Of a stretch of DNA of 64,000 nt, positions 12,261-24,433 are shown piece after piece (the stretch's first letter is position 1; every line of letters begins with the position of its first letter). Source of the DNA: Neoarius graeffei (taxonomy: Eukaryota > Chordata > Actinopteri > Siluriformes > Ariidae); the NCBI RefSeq assembly GCF_027579695.1, contig NC_083583.1, positions 22,093,599-22,157,598 of the forward strand, written 5' to 3'. The translations under genes were made by a program, and so were the position numbers. Under the pieces are notes generated by a model, which was not told the DNA's origin, did not search any database, and saw nothing but the letters and a program-made list of their open reading frames with translations.

Positions 12261-13861
12261 CAGTGGTGCTTGAAAGTTTGTGAACCCTTTAGAATTTTCT
12301 ATATTTCTGCATAAATATGACCTAAAACATCATCAAATTTTCACACAAATCCTAAAAGTAGATAAAGAGAACCCAGTTAAACAAATGAGACAAAAATATT
12401 ATACTTGGTAATTTATTTATTGAGGAAAATGATCCAATATTACATATCTGTGAGTGGCAAAAGTATGTGAACCTTTGCTTTCAGTATCTGGTGTCACCCC
12501 CTTGTGCAGCAGTAACTACAACTAAACGGTTCTGGTAACTGTTGATCAGTCCTGCACACTGGCTTGGAGGAATTTTAGCCCATTCCTCCATACAGAACAG
12601 TTTCAACTCTGGGATGTTGGTGGGTTTCCTCACATGAACTGCTCGCTTTGGATCCTTCCACAACGTTTCGATTGGATTAAGATCAGGACTTTGACTTGGC
12701 CATTCCAAAACATTAACTTTATTCTTCTTTAACCATTCTTTGGCAGAACGACTTGTGTGCTTAGGGCCATTGTCTTGCTGCATGACCCACCTTCTCTTGA
12801 GATTCAGTTCATGGACAGATGTCCTGACCTTTTCCTTTAGAATTCGCTGGTATAATTCAGAATTCATTGTTCCATCAATGATGGCAAGCCATCCTGGCCC
12901 AGATGCAGCAAAACAGGCCCAAACCATGATACTACCATCACCATGTTTCACAGATGGGATAAGGTTCTTATGCTGGAATGTAGTGTTTTCCTTTCTCCAA
13001 ACATAACGCTTCTCATTTCAACCAAAAAGTTCTATTTTGGTCTCATCCGTCCACAAAACATTTTTCCAATAGCCTTCTGGCTTGTCCACGTGGTCTTTAC
13101 CAAACTGCAGATGAGCAGCAATGTTCTTTTTGGAGAGCAGTGGCTTTCTCCTTGCAACCCTGCCATGCACACCATTGTTGTTCAGTGTTCTCCTGATGGT
13201 GGACTCATTAACATTAGCCAATGTGAGAGAGGCCTTCAGTTGCTTAGAAGTTACCCTGGGGTCCTTTGTGACCTTGCTGACTATTACATGCCTTGCTCTT
13301 GGAGTGATCTTTGTTGGTCGACCACTCCTGGGGAGGGTAACAACGGTCTTGAATTTCCTCCATTTGTACACAATCTGTCTGACTGTGGATTGGTGGAGTC
13401 CAAATTCTTTAGAGATAGTTTTGTAACCTTTTCCAGCCTGATGAGCATCAACAACGCTTTTTCTGAGGTCCTCAGAAATCTCCTTTGTTCGTGCCATGAT
13501 ACACTTCCACAAACATGTGTTGTGAAGATCAGACTTTGATAGATCCCTGTTCTTTAAATAAAACAGGGTGCCCACTCACACCTGATTGTCATCCCATTGA
13601 TTGAAAACACCTGACTCTAATTTCACCTTCAAATTAACTGCTAATCTGAGAGGTTCACATACTTTTGCCACTCACAGATATGTAATATTGGATAATTTTC
13701 CTCAATAAATAAATGACCAAGTATAATACTTTTGTCTCATTTGTTTAACTGGGTTCTCTTGATCTACTTTTAGGACTTGTGTGAAAATCTGATGTTTTCG
13801 GTCATATTTATGCAGAAATATAGAAAATTCTAAAGGGTTCACAAACTTTCAAGCACCACTG
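12261..13861 (-). mobile_element. Tc1-like transposon with about 200-bp inverted ends
   Basis: The element is 1601 bp with TA on both sides (12259-12260, 13862-13863). The ends start CAGTGGTGCTTGAAAGTTTG and stay inverted-complementary for roughly 200 bp, the long-TIR layout seen in fish Tc1 elements such as Sleeping Beauty relatives. The transposase is on the minus strand with one stop inside. A truncated relative lies at 40930-41311. Confidence 0.95.
12481..13497 (-). pseudogene. Tc1 DD34E transposase with one internal stop
   Basis: The frame of 338 residues starts MARTKEIS at 13497 and ends at 12481. It has a paired-like DNA-binding region (helix-turn-helix and the PRSGRPTKITPR hook) and a DDE core: [21 protein letters not shown], then 34 residues to the Glu of NPIETLW. 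The single lesion is a TGA at 13020-13018, directly after IELFG. Reading frame and catalytic residues are otherwise kept, so this is a recently inactivated copy. Confidence 0.92.
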
Positions 13862-14592
13862 TACATGCAATGGTGGTACTACAGTAACATTTACAGATTA
13901 GTATAACAAACAGATTTATAGATATAACGCCTTCTTACATTGGTGCCACCACAATTTCTACCACTTCATAATTTTTATCCCCCTTTCCTTCACAATCCAC
14001 CTGGAATAACATCCATCTCTCTCCATTGCTTTCCTTTCGACTATTCCTTCCCCATACACTGATTTCCCATGTTACTTTCCAGAAAACTGGCAAGGACCAG
14101 ACAAAACAAGTTCTTCAAATCACAACAGGGAATCAGTAAATATCATCAGAGCAGACTTGACCTCATTCTTGGCATTACAGTAAGGCAGGCCTACTGGGTT
14201 TGAATTAAATGATAGCTAACATTAAGCTAGCTGATACATCTAACATTGACTAGCCAGCTAACTGCACTAACATTTGCATTGGGACAAAAGAAACCTGCCC
14301 TGTGGGGAAATTTTGACTGACTTTCCGCTTCTTTGTAAAGAATTTCCTTGTGTCTGGGGAGGGAGCAAATACTGCAGACAATTCATCAACCAAGAATACC
14401 CCATTAGGCTAAGCTTATTTCATTGATAAGTTGAACATTAATTTAACGTGGCCGAGGGTTAATTTTGAGGGCAGATAACAAAAGAATAAGGTTTTAGCAA
14501 AAGCTAGACATTGTGAGGTGACAATGGGGCTGACGTCACCTCCTCCACTTTCAAGCAGCTGCACCAACACGTCTCTGCTCGCGCTGAGAATT

Positions 14593-15620
14593 CAGTGTTG
14601 CCAGATGAGAGTGACAGTTTCCAGCCCAATCACAGTTTGAAACCCGCCCAATCCAATAAAATCCCGCCCAAAGGCTTAAGTTGCCAGATCTCAACGGTAT
14701 TTGCGTTTATTAGTCATACATGCGTAGGATCGCATAGGTTGATACGCTATCACCACTTACAAGAGAATATAAGCATAAGAAAGAGAATGGAAGTCCGTGT
14801 GGCAGGGGAGAACAAGATAGTGCATACACGATACAAAAAAGTAGGCGCCACCCTCTTGTGGCCTTACTCGACACTGCAGAAATATCTAGACTGTTACAGA
14901 TAGCAAATCACAACCAAAAAGAGCATAATAAAACAATCACAGAACTTGCCAAATACACCTCGTGTATCCCAGTGCCAGGCCCAAGTTAACACAGCAGCAG
15001 TAACCACCTGCTATTTACACGTAAAAAGATTACTATGGACATATGGAGACCATATTTACATGAACAGTCAGTCACTCTCCACCAGGGTGCTGAAAGACGC
15101 ACGGCGCTACAGCTGTTAGTCTACAGTATGACAGCTAACATGGATCAAGAGCACACAACGCCGTGAAAAGTTATTTTAAGCCAGTCAGTAAATGCATTAA
15201 AACAGTGGACGCAATTAACAAAGGTCATGGCGTAAATAATAAAAATCATCTTACCTTTACGCAGAATCAGCGTCTTTCATTTGAAGAACTTGATTTGATT
15301 TGAAGAACTTTTAGAACTATGCACAGTTACTTGAAGCCAGGTCAGCTGGCTAGTTTGTTGATGTGACGTCACGTTGTTATAGCGACTGAATAACTCACTG
15401 CAATGACCATAATACGAGTGATGTATACTGAATTTTGTATTTGTATTGTTTTTAAACCATAAAATAACGGTTTGTTGTGCAGTTTTCACAATATTAAAAA
15501 ACCGCCAGTTGTTGGCAAAAGCAGCCCAAATTGTATATACCCGCCCAATGCATTTTCCCCCGCCAGATGTAATCAAAAGTAGCCCAATTGGGCGGAAAAC
15601 CGCCCAATCTGGCAACACTG
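14593..15620. mobile_element. TIR element with CAGTGTTGCCAGAT ends
   Basis: The left end CAGTGTTGCCAGAT and the right end, read inward, CAGTGTTGCCAGATTGGGCG form an inverted pair. Both ends are rich in CCCGCCCAAT-type subterminal motifs. The ends look like hAT, but the 8 bases outside each end do not match, so the target duplication has decayed or the ends come from two copies. No transposase is visible. Confidence 0.6.
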
Positions 15621-15764
15621 ATCACTTCACTCGCGTGCGGTGAGTTGTTGTAGGGAACGCTCGGAAAACCCGGAGTGGATTTTCAGTGGTCTGTGTATTC
15701 TCTTATCGATCAAGTGGAATGGATTCTTCCACGAAGCAATAGAAACGGCACTGGGTGAACTCAT

Positions 15765-16148
15765 CTCATCTCATCTCATCTCATCTCATTATCTCTAGCC
15801 GCTTTATCCACAGGGTTGCAGGCAAGCTGGAGCCTATCTCAGCTGACTACGGGCGAAAGGCGGGGTACACCCTGGACAAGTCGCCAGGTCATCACAGGGC
15901 TGACACATAGACACAGACAACCATTCACACTCACATTCACACCTACGCTCAATTTAGAGTCACCAGTTAACCTAACCTGCATGTCTTTGGACTGTGGGGG
16001 AAACCGTAGCACCCGGAGGAAACCCACGCGGACACGGGGAGAACGTGCAAACTCCACACAGAAGGGCCCTCGCCGGCCCCGGGGCTCGAACCCAGGACCT
16101 TCTTGCTGTGAGGCAACAGCGCTAACCACTACACCACCGTGCCACCCC
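15765..16148 (-). repeat. tRNA-derived SINE with long CTCAT tail
   Basis: Complete copy on the minus strand, flanked by the perfect duplication GGGTGAACTCAT (15753-15764 and 16149-16160). The tail on the plus strand is several CTCAT units, showing a recent insertion. Confidence 0.93.
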
Positions 16149-16281
16149 GGGTGAACTCATATTTTATGTTAAATGTGGGCGGGTCCAAACGAAGAATTAT
16201 GAAATGTGAAGGGGACACGCCCCCTTCACATTCAATGGTGGCGACGCCCATGAATCAAGACATACATACTACATAGATATT

Positions 16282-17471
16282 CAGGCCTAGAAATTCATAT
16301 ATTTTTTCACCAGCCAGCCGGACTAGTTACCTTCCAAAGTAACTCGCCAAACAGAAAATCAACTAGCCAAAATTTGTTCATGTATGAATTTTACTTCTGT
16401 CAAAAATAACACAAAAGAGAGTCGTTACCATTGTTCATGACTAATGTGCATTTATTTCAAGACCTGAGTATTTTGATACTGTTGTTAAATACATAAATGA
16501 GAACAACACAGAGCACCATAATATCTCATCTCATTATCTCTAGCCGCTTTATCCTTCTACAGGGTCGCGGCAACCCACGCGGAGAACATGCAAACTCCAC
16601 ACAGAAAGGCCCTCGCCGGCCCCGGGGCTCGAACCCAGGACCTTCTTGCTGTGAGGCGACAGTGCTAACCACTACACCACCGTGCCACCTGCACCATAAT
16701 ATAATATCAACAAATAATAATATATTGAAAAACTTGGCAACTTGGTGTATGAGTATTGAAAACAAATATACTTACTATCATGACTATAGCACCCAAAATA
16801 TGGCCAACATGCTTTCTGTATTTAACCATTTATGAGAGAGAAAGCATTAGGAGCTTCATATTGACTAGGAACCAACTTGAAAAAAATTAATTATTCCATA
16901 AAAATCGTATCGCAGCCAAGGCCTACCCTGCTCCCACGTTTGCTTAAGTCCTTTGTCGTTTCTCCTTCTCGTACGCTTTATTGGCGTCCTTTTTCTTCTC
17001 TTAAGACCGAGGTCGCTTTGTCCCCGTCTCTGGCGGTTTCTGTACACCTTTCAGAAAATTCCACATCGCAACGTAGCTTTGGCAGATGTAGATGTAAACA
17101 ACAACAAAAACACGTGTTTAAATGGGTGATAATGTGGCCACATATATTGAATTTGATAACGTGATTACCGCGATATTCAACGAGATGCGTTATATGCATG
17201 CGCAATAGTGAAAAAACCAACAGCCTGACTCGTAAACGATATGATTCGGAATTCTTCGGTATTTTCCGTCCTGCCGATAAACACATTGATGAACACAGAC
17301 ACGGCACATGCTTAATATGTGGCGGCTTTAGTTGATAGTGTGTCTGAATCTTCGCTTCATATATATATTTTTATTTTCAACTAGCCAGCCGGGCTGGCTA
17401 GTGACAGGAATTACCCGCCAAATGACACATTAAGTCGCTTCGGGCGACCGGATCACCGCGAATTTTGAGCC
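16282..17471. mobile_element. Probable hAT-like element in the piggyBac-like copy
   Basis: The piggyBac-like copy at 58.9 kb reads through CAGATATTATTG without a break, while here 1.2 kb is inserted after TAGATATT and followed by GTGATATT, a 6-8 bp imperfect duplication. The left end is CAGGCCTAGAAATTC. The right end, read inward, is CGGCTCAAAATTC, a poor match. Near the right end lies the perfect palindrome CTAGCCAGCCGGGCTGGCTAG (17383-17403 region), with a related CCAGCCAGCCGGACTAG near the left end. Confidence 0.5.
16525..16690 (-). repeat. tRNA-derived SINE, internally deleted
   Basis: The tail and head are present but about 200 bp of the middle is missing. The flanking duplication GCACCATAATAT is intact, so the deletion happened in this copy or was carried in by its source transcript. 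Confidence 0.9.
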
Positions 17472-17619
17472 GTGATATTATTGTAGCTGAACTTGTACTG
17501 AATACATAAGTCATATGACTTTGAAAATACTGCTTAGATTTGTTGAAATTGACGACAAAATCAGAGCATGCCAAAATCATTAGAGTGCCAGAAAATACCC
17601 TCAGACCCCAGAGGGTTAA

Positions 17620-18303
17620 TAACCAGGGGCAGTACATGATTGACATGATTGACAAGAGGTTAGAATATGCCCTCAAGGCATCGCAACTTTATCCTCTCAT
17701 GACTGGACTGAGGGCAGACTGGATGGTACAGTGACTCGCTATCACTTTTTGAAGTTCAAAAAGGATATTACATGGTTGCGCAAAGATATGAAGCTTATCT
17801 TTGACTGGTGAATATATTTCACGATTGAGTGAAACGAATGAGTGATATACAGGGTGGGCCGAAAGTAGATATACAGTATTTACTTTTACTGTGCGCCACA
17901 GTGTCGGGGACAGGTTCCAGGAGTGTTGCAACATTGATGGGGAACATTTCGAGCATCTAAGAGATTAAACATGACCAGTCAGTGTTGTATACATGACTCA
18001 ATATCTACTCAATGCCTGTAAAATAAAATGATGTAATGTTTAAATACTATATACCTACTTTTGACCTAGCCTGTATTTTTCAATACAAGAAGAATATATT
18101 TTTCAAGACAATACATAGATGTCTTTGACATATTGTCAAAACTGTTATTTCTTCACATTCTGTTGATAATTGTATTTCATTTTTGAACGTTTTATACTAA
18201 AATTCTTACATATAGCACCTTTAACAAATCAGAGCCTCCTTTTATAGCTTCAAAAGAACAAATTACAGCTGAAACTCCCCTTTTCTCCAGCAGATGGCAG
18301 AAG
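17620..18303. other. No gene recognised
   Basis: This is the sequence between the piggyBac-like element and the L1 insertion site. No domain pattern, tandem array or transposon end is visible. Confidence 0.5.
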
Positions 18304-18928
18304 CCCAACATGAGTAATTTTAGTGAAGTTTTTTTTAAGTGATTTATTGAGTGTTATCACATACATTTGTATAGAAAGGGTACAATCAACATTCTTTTCC
18401 AAACACCAGGATTCTGATAGAAAACAAATGCATCCAAAACCTAAAAGAAAGAAAAGTAAGAATAAAACAACAAAAGGAAAAAAAAAGACATACATAAAAT
18501 AAACATAAGCTTTTAGTCACAAAAGTGGAAAGAGCCTAGGAGGAGAATTGTTTTAATGGCTTTGGGGTTTGTTGAAGATCGTAATGTTTTATGGTAGGTA
18601 TTTATATCATTCATAAAAATGGAAAGGAGTGGCTTGCTGTTGGTATATTTACATTTGTGAATGAAAAATTTTGCAAGAAGAAACACCAGATTTACAATAT
18701 AAAATATATTGCTTTCCTCTCTGCTAAAATCATGGAAACCAAACAAAACATGTTTAAAAGAAAATTCAAAATTCTGTTTAAATCTGGTACATAGCAATGA
18801 TAACAGATCTGTCCAGAACTTACTGGAGTGTGGACAAAACCAAAAGAGATGTGCAGAAGTTTCAGGGGATCCTTCACAGAAAGAACATGCATCATTGAGA
18901 TCTTTTTTCAATCTTATGATGAAGGTCA

Positions 18929-19302
18929 GGGCGGCATGGTGGTGTAGTGGTTAGTGCTGTCGCCTCACAGCAAGAAGGTCTGAGTTCGAGCCCCGTGGCC
19001 GGCGAGGACCTTTCTGTGCGGAGTTTGCATGTTCTCCCCGTGTCCGCGTGGGTTTCCTCCGGGTGCTCTGGTTTCCCCCACAGTCCAAAGACATGCAGGT
19101 TAGGTTAACTGGTGACTCTACATTGACTGTAGGTGTGAATGTGAGTGTGAATGGTTGTCTGTGTCTATGTGTCAGCCCTGTGATGACCTGGCGACTTGTC
19201 CAGGGTGTACCCCGCCTTTTGCCCGTAGTCAGCTGGGATAGGCTCCAGCTTGCCTGCGACCCTGTAGAACAGGATAAAGCAGCTAGAGATGATGAGATGA
19301 GA
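18929..19302 (+). repeat. tRNA-derived SINE inside LINE ORF2
   Basis: Full copy from a GGCATGGTGGTGTAGTGG head to an (ATGAG)n tail, flanked by GATGAAGGTC/GATGAAGCTC. It splits the C-terminal part of the LINE ORF2. Confidence 0.92.
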
Positions 19303-21442
19303 TGATGAAGCTCTTGGAGGGATAGTACCTATGAATAAGTTTATATTACTTCACGTACTTTATTTATGAGAAGGTATTTCATTGGTAATGTCCAGACCCT
19401 TTTCCAAGGGATGTCCCCAACTAGCCCGGTCCAGTAAGAAACCACATATGGTGTTACAATTTCTCTTTGGAACAATGCTCTGATATCTCTGTTATTCTTA
19501 CTAGTCCTATGTGAAAAACAAACCTGCCCCACAGCTGAAGTGCAAGGGTTCAAATCTGCCACATTTGGCAAAGAGCAAAATGCTTGCTGTTTTTTTAGTA
19601 ACATTACCACTCCATTAGGTATGCCACCAATAACAGTGGCAAATTCCTTTGGGGTCACAGGAAGGTTAAATTTAGATAAGAATTCAGAGTAATTAATGAG
19701 AGAGCCATTTTCATTTATTAATTGAGCAACCAAGAGAATGTCATGGCATACCCAATTATCTAGATAGAGAGATTTATTTTTTATATAGTATGTCTTTGTT
19801 ATTGCAAATCAGATATTTATGGGGGGAGAAGTTGTGTTTATAGGCTAAAGACCAAGCTAGAAGTACCTGTTTGTGAAAATTGGCTAGTTTAATGGGGACC
19901 TTCTCAATGTTATAATTACACATTAGAAGGAACTTGAGCCCACCTACTTTTGAGAAGATGTATTGTGGGATAAGATTCCAAATAGAAGAAGAATTATTTA
20001 TAAATTGCCAAAGCCAGTTAACTTTAAAAGTATTATTTAGAGACATAAAGTCAAGAAAATTCGTACCCCCACAAGAGTTACTATTCATTAAGACAGTCTT
20101 CTTAATATAATGCACTCTATTCCTCCAAAGGAAATTAAGCAACAATTGATCTATTTTCTTGGCAAGAGATATATCAATGTACAAGGAGAGAGTGAGGTAT
20201 GTTAGCCTTGAGATCCCTTCAGCTTTTGTTAATAGGATTCTCACTCTCAATGAGAGATCTCTTTGTAACCAGCAGTTCAATCTATTATGAGTTTTTTCAA
20301 TAACTGGATTGAAATTTGCATGGGATCTTATCATTCTTGAGAATCGTAACCCCTAAATACTTGACTTGATCCTTAATTGGAATACCACAAATGCTGGTCA
20401 TTTTGTTACCTTTAATGGGCAGCAGTTCACATTTATTAAGATTTAGAGATAAACCTGATGCTCTGGAGAAATTTTCAATAAGAGAGATAGCCTGAGGAAC
20501 CTGGGAATAATCTTTTAGGAAGAGAGTAGTGTTGTCAGCTAATTGACTTATAAGAATTTCACGATTAGCAACAGTTATTCCTTGCGATCCACTTTGCTGT
20601 AAATATGTTGCAAGTAGCTGAGAGGCCAGGAGAAACAGATAGGGTGAGACTGGGCACCCTTGCCTAATACCACGTGATAGGCAGAAACGTCTGGATGTAC
20701 CATGTTTTAGTTTAATACAGCTGTTACCATTTTTGTATAGAGTCTTAATTGCGCAAGAAAAGTAGGTACCAAAACTAAACATTTCTAATGCTTTAAAAAT
20801 GAAAGGGTGCTCTACAGAGTCAAAGGCTTTATAAAAGTCCAAAAACATAATTAGACTATCATTATCAACAAGCTCATTATAATCTAATAAGTCTAACACT
20901 AAGCGTATATTGTTAGTGATGTGTCGATTTCTCATAAAGCCTGATTGAGTCTTGTCAATAATGATGTCTAAGACATTCTTTAACCTATTAGCAAAAATAG
21001 ATGCCAGTATTTTGTAATCATTGTTTAATAAGCTAATTGGGTGCCAATTGTCAAGTGAATCTAAATTTTTATTGGGTTTAGGAATTAGAGTAATAATGGT
21101 CTGGGTCATAGAAGGGGGCAGGGCCTCATTTTGAATGCTTTCTTGATAGACACAAAGCAAGAAAGGAGTAACGTCATCAAAAAATATTTTATAAAACTCA
21201 GCTATGAGACCATAATTTCCTGGTGATTTATTATTTTTTAGGTTCTTAATACATTGCTTAATCTCAATAATAGAAATGTCATGGTCACAGTCTTGCCTAT
21301 CGCTATCAGAGATTTTACTACAATTCTTAATTGATTGAAGAAAATCACCAGCAAATTCTTCTGAGTATCTTGATCTGTATAAATTACTATAGAAATCAGT
21401 ACAAAACATGGATATCTTTTTTGCATCAGGTGTTCTCTCACC

Positions 21443-21794
21443 GGTGGCACGGTGGTGTAGTGGTTAGCGCTGTCGCCTCACAGCAAGAAGGCCTGGGTTC
21501 GAGCCCCGTGGCCGGCGAGGGCCTTTCTGTGCGGAGTTTGCATGTTCTTCCCGTGTCCGCGTGGGTGTGCTCCGGTTTCCCCCACAGTCCAAAGACATGC
21601 AGGTTAGGTTAACTGGTGACTCTAAATTGACCGTAGGTGTGAGTGTGAATGGTTGTTTATGTGTCAGCCCTGTGATGACCTGGCGACTTGTCCAGGGTGT
21701 ACCCCGCCTTTCGCCCGTAGTCAGATGAGATAGGCTCCAGCTTGTCTGCGATCCTGTAGAACAGGATAAAGTGGCTAGAGATGATGAGATGAGA
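21443..21794 (+). repeat. tRNA-derived SINE inside LINE ORF2
   Basis: Flanked by a perfect 12-bp duplication, TGTTCTCTCACC (21431-21442, 21795-21806). It sits between the endonuclease and reverse-transcriptase regions of the LINE, so it is younger than the LINE. Confidence 0.95.
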
Positions 21795-22664
21795 TGTTCT
21801 CTCACCATTGATGTCTAACTGTGATACAAAGGACAATCTAGATTTTCTTTTTTCTAGTCTGAAAAAGTACGCCGAATTTTGTTCTCCCTCCTCCATCCAT
21901 TTGATTCTGGACCTGATGAATGCACCTTCAGCTTTTCTACGATATATCTCATCTAGCTCATTTTGGAGTTTCATATATTCTTTTCTATCCTCCTCAGATA
22001 GAGGCTGGTGGCCAGCAAGGAGAGTCAATCGGGAGACTACACTATGCTCATATTCTCTTCTTTGCAAGATTGCTACCGGTTTTCCTCAGGAACTTACCTA
22101 TTTCATATTTGCACAATTCCCAATTCTGGCAATAGGAATTCTCAATTAAAGCTTTAACCCAGTAATCAAAAATTAATTATTTAACTTCCTCTTTAACATA
22201 GTCATACTTAAGCAGACTGCTATTAAGTTTCCAGATTGTGGCTTTTTTAGTACTACCCAGGTCAGAAGAGAGATTTAGGCTTAAGTATATTGCCTTGTGG
22301 TCAGTTAAGGGGGAATTTTGGATATTAACTGAGATGGTCTTGTCAACTAAAGACCTTGATATAAGCCAGTAGTCTAGCCTAGACTGTCTGGATGCATCTT
22401 TGTTGCTCCAGGTATAAGTGCAACTTTGGGGATTTTTTCGCCTCCAAATATCAATGATATCATATCTATCCATAAATGATTTTAGTTTAGAGCTTGTGGT
22501 AGATGGGCGCGGGGGCCATCTATCAAGAGTGTCATTCTGAGTGACATTGAAATCCTCACCAATTATAAGACTAGCATCTGGGTATTTATCCAGCCAATGT
22601 TTAAGTTTCTCTTCAACCACATCCAAAAAAATGTCATTCTCTGTAGAAGAGTTATAACCATACA

Positions 22665-22800
22665 TATTGTAATTGTAATTTATTTCATATCAGGGACAAT
22701 GCACAAAAAAAAACATTAATCCTGTACAACAAGATAATATGCTTTGTGCCAGGTTATAGCAGATTGCTACTTTCCGCCTGCAGTCCCTGGGCAATTATTA
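22665..22800 (-). repeat. Short LINE 3' tail inserted in the LINE endonuclease
   Basis: On the minus strand this reads like the end of a CR1/L2-type retroelement: GTTGTACAGGATTAATG, a CATTGTCCCTG phrase, then ATAAATTACAATTACAA. It interrupts the endonuclease frame between NIIIAINI and YGYNSS. Confidence 0.65.
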
Positions 22801-23578
22801 ATATATTAATAGCAATTATTATGTTTCCCTCAAAAGAAATGATCAAAAACCAAAAATGACCTAATGGATCACTATCTGTACCTACAATATTTCCTGTGAA
22901 GTCATTTTTTAGAATTCCTACACCAGCAGAGTGACAGGATCCATGTGCAAGCCACAACTCATTACCCCACTGAGTCCTCCAAAAGTTTGTATCCTCCTTT
23001 GTTGAGTGACATTCTTGAAAAAAAACACAAAAGCTAGTTTTATAGTTCTTAGCATAAAGAAATAAGGCTTTCCTTTTTACACTGTCTTTTAACCCCCTGG
23101 CATTAACAGACAAAAAAGAGAGAGACATACAGAAAAAAACTAACAAAAAGCAAGTAGATTGGCACCAAATGTCAACAACACTGAGTTAAAACTCACACTA
23201 GTCTGCACTTGAACTTGAACTGTTTTAACTGAATCAGCACAACTCATTTAAGCGAACCATGGCCATAGCTAGGTAAGAATAACAATTCAGCATTAACTGA
23301 GTAGGTAGGCTACTAGCCTGAACACGCCATTTACCCTAAACTGATGACAAATTGAATATCCAGAACAAAATATAATCCAATGTAGACAAAATAGGCCTAT
23401 AAACTAAACATATCTCTAGGTTATCAATAAGATATGAATGGCTATGAAAAACAAAATGTAGATCATGTGAACAAATGGCCTTGCATGTGTTCATCAAGAA
23501 TACAATCCGTTAAAGATTAGGTATTAAGCAACCCATAGTTGACTGCAATTAGCTATTAGCTATGCAGGCTATCTAATG

Positions 23579-24433
23579 TTATTTAGGCAGGTCTTTAACT
23601 GAGACTTTTTTACTGTCAATTACTGCAGTAGAGCCGTTGAAAACAGCCTTTTTCCCTTCACCTCTTGCTTTCTCCACAAGAGGCCACAGCCTATTTCTGG
23701 CATCTTTGGTTTCCTGTGATAAGTCCTCGAAGATCTTAATGTTGTTCTTTGATAGCACGGCAGAGGTCCGAGCAGCTTTCCATACCTTGTCCCTGTGAGA
23801 GCGGGAGATGAATTGCACAACAATGCGTTGGGTTCACCCGTCATCCTGAGGACCGATCCTGTGCACGATGTACACAGAGTTCGGGAGAAGTTCAGCAATA
23901 TCTGGACACATTTGGGCGAACAGATCGATGATGGCCCTCTTGACATTTTCACCTTGTTTTTCTCTGATTCCTGCAACGCACAAATTCCACCGTCGTTTGT
24001 AAGAGTCCATCTCCGAACACTTATGATGCAGCCATTTGTTTTCTTTCTCCAGACTGTCAACTTTGCCTTGCATTATATTCACTTTCCCCTTAACATCCTC
24101 AACTTGTGTGTTCATGAATTCCAAAGAAGCAGTGAGATCTTTTATTGACTGGGTGTTGTTTTTTACCGCATTTTCTACAGACTGCAGTTTCGCAATCGAT
24201 TCCTCTTGCAAACGTCCAACTTTCTGTATGGCTGCTAACAGTACGCTGTTAGACACAAGTGAACTGTCAGAGGGTCTGGATTTCTTAGCATGAGGCTCGG
24301 GCTCGGGAGTTGACGGTAATGCAGGTCCCTCTGCCACAGCATCAAAGTCATTTTCCAACGATTTCTTTGCATAGCTGTGTAAGGCTCGTTTCAAATCGCT
24401 GTTCAAGTCCATTGGATCACTTTCTTGACTCAT
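23579..24433 (-). pseudogene. L1-type ORF1 with one internal stop
   Basis: 285 codons from MSQESDPMDL at 24433. The middle is a coiled coil (LQSVENAVKNN, GKVDSLEKENKWLHHK), followed by an RRM-like segment (NLCVAGIREKQGEN) and a basic C-terminal domain (SRSHRDKVWKAAR), the order of L1 ORF1p, an RNA chaperone that forms the retrotransposition particle. A TGA at 23836-23834, just after GPQDDG, splits the frame. The remainder stays in frame. Confidence 0.85.

Larger units (their letters stand above)
11552..16252. mobile_element. hAT element nested in the piggyBac-like element
   Basis: It is flanked by the 8-bp duplication AATCAAGA (11544-11551, 16253-16260). Left end CAGGGGCATCAG; right end, read inward, CATGGGCGTCGC, which is a weak inverted pair. 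The second piggyBac-like copy shows the empty site (ACAATCATGACATAC at about 60638), which confirms the borders. It contains degenerate 170-bp repeats, a complete Tc1 element, a smaller TIR element and a SINE. No hAT transposase can be read. Confidence 0.82.
9814..17615 (+). mobile_element. piggyBac-like element, heavily invaded (copy 1)
   Basis: TTAA lies on both sides (9810-9813, 17616-17619), with short inverted ends CCCTTTGGGGTC and, read inward from the right, CCCTCTGGGGTC. TTAA targets and CCC-starting ends are typical of piggyBac. A related copy lies at 58912-60791 and lets the original sequence be followed through the insertions. Nested inside are a SINE (10315-10683), a hAT (11552-16252) and another TIR element (16282-17471). 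No transposase frame is visible, so it is non-autonomous. The native length is about 1.6 kb. Confidence 0.75.
18513..23146 (-). pseudogene. L1-type ORF2: endonuclease, reverse transcriptase, zinc knuckle
   Basis: Pieces in order: AP-endonuclease start (SVNARGL, QECHS; 23146-22800), its remainder after a 130-bp insertion (GEDFNV, SRLDYWL, TDHKAI; 22665-22177), a linker (22067-21806), the reverse transcriptase after a SINE insertion (21409-20297; RQGCPVSPYLF present), thumb and connection (20334-19341) and a C-terminal CxxC-x8-H-x4-C knuckle (18911-18513). The RT active site reads LADN where FADD is expected, so the second catalytic Asp is lost. Frameshifts lie near 20300-20330 and 19740. The protein cannot be made. 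Confidence 0.9.

Noticed and set aside
12943-13539. 198-codon plus-strand frame opposite the Tc1 transposase (also 53384-54052)
   Set aside because: It is the complement of the transposase gene, which carries all the recognised motifs.
14593-15620. Calling this a clean hAT insertion
   Set aside because: Inverted ends are clear but the flanking 8-mers (TGAGAATT, ATCACTTC) do not match, so only a TIR element is claimed.
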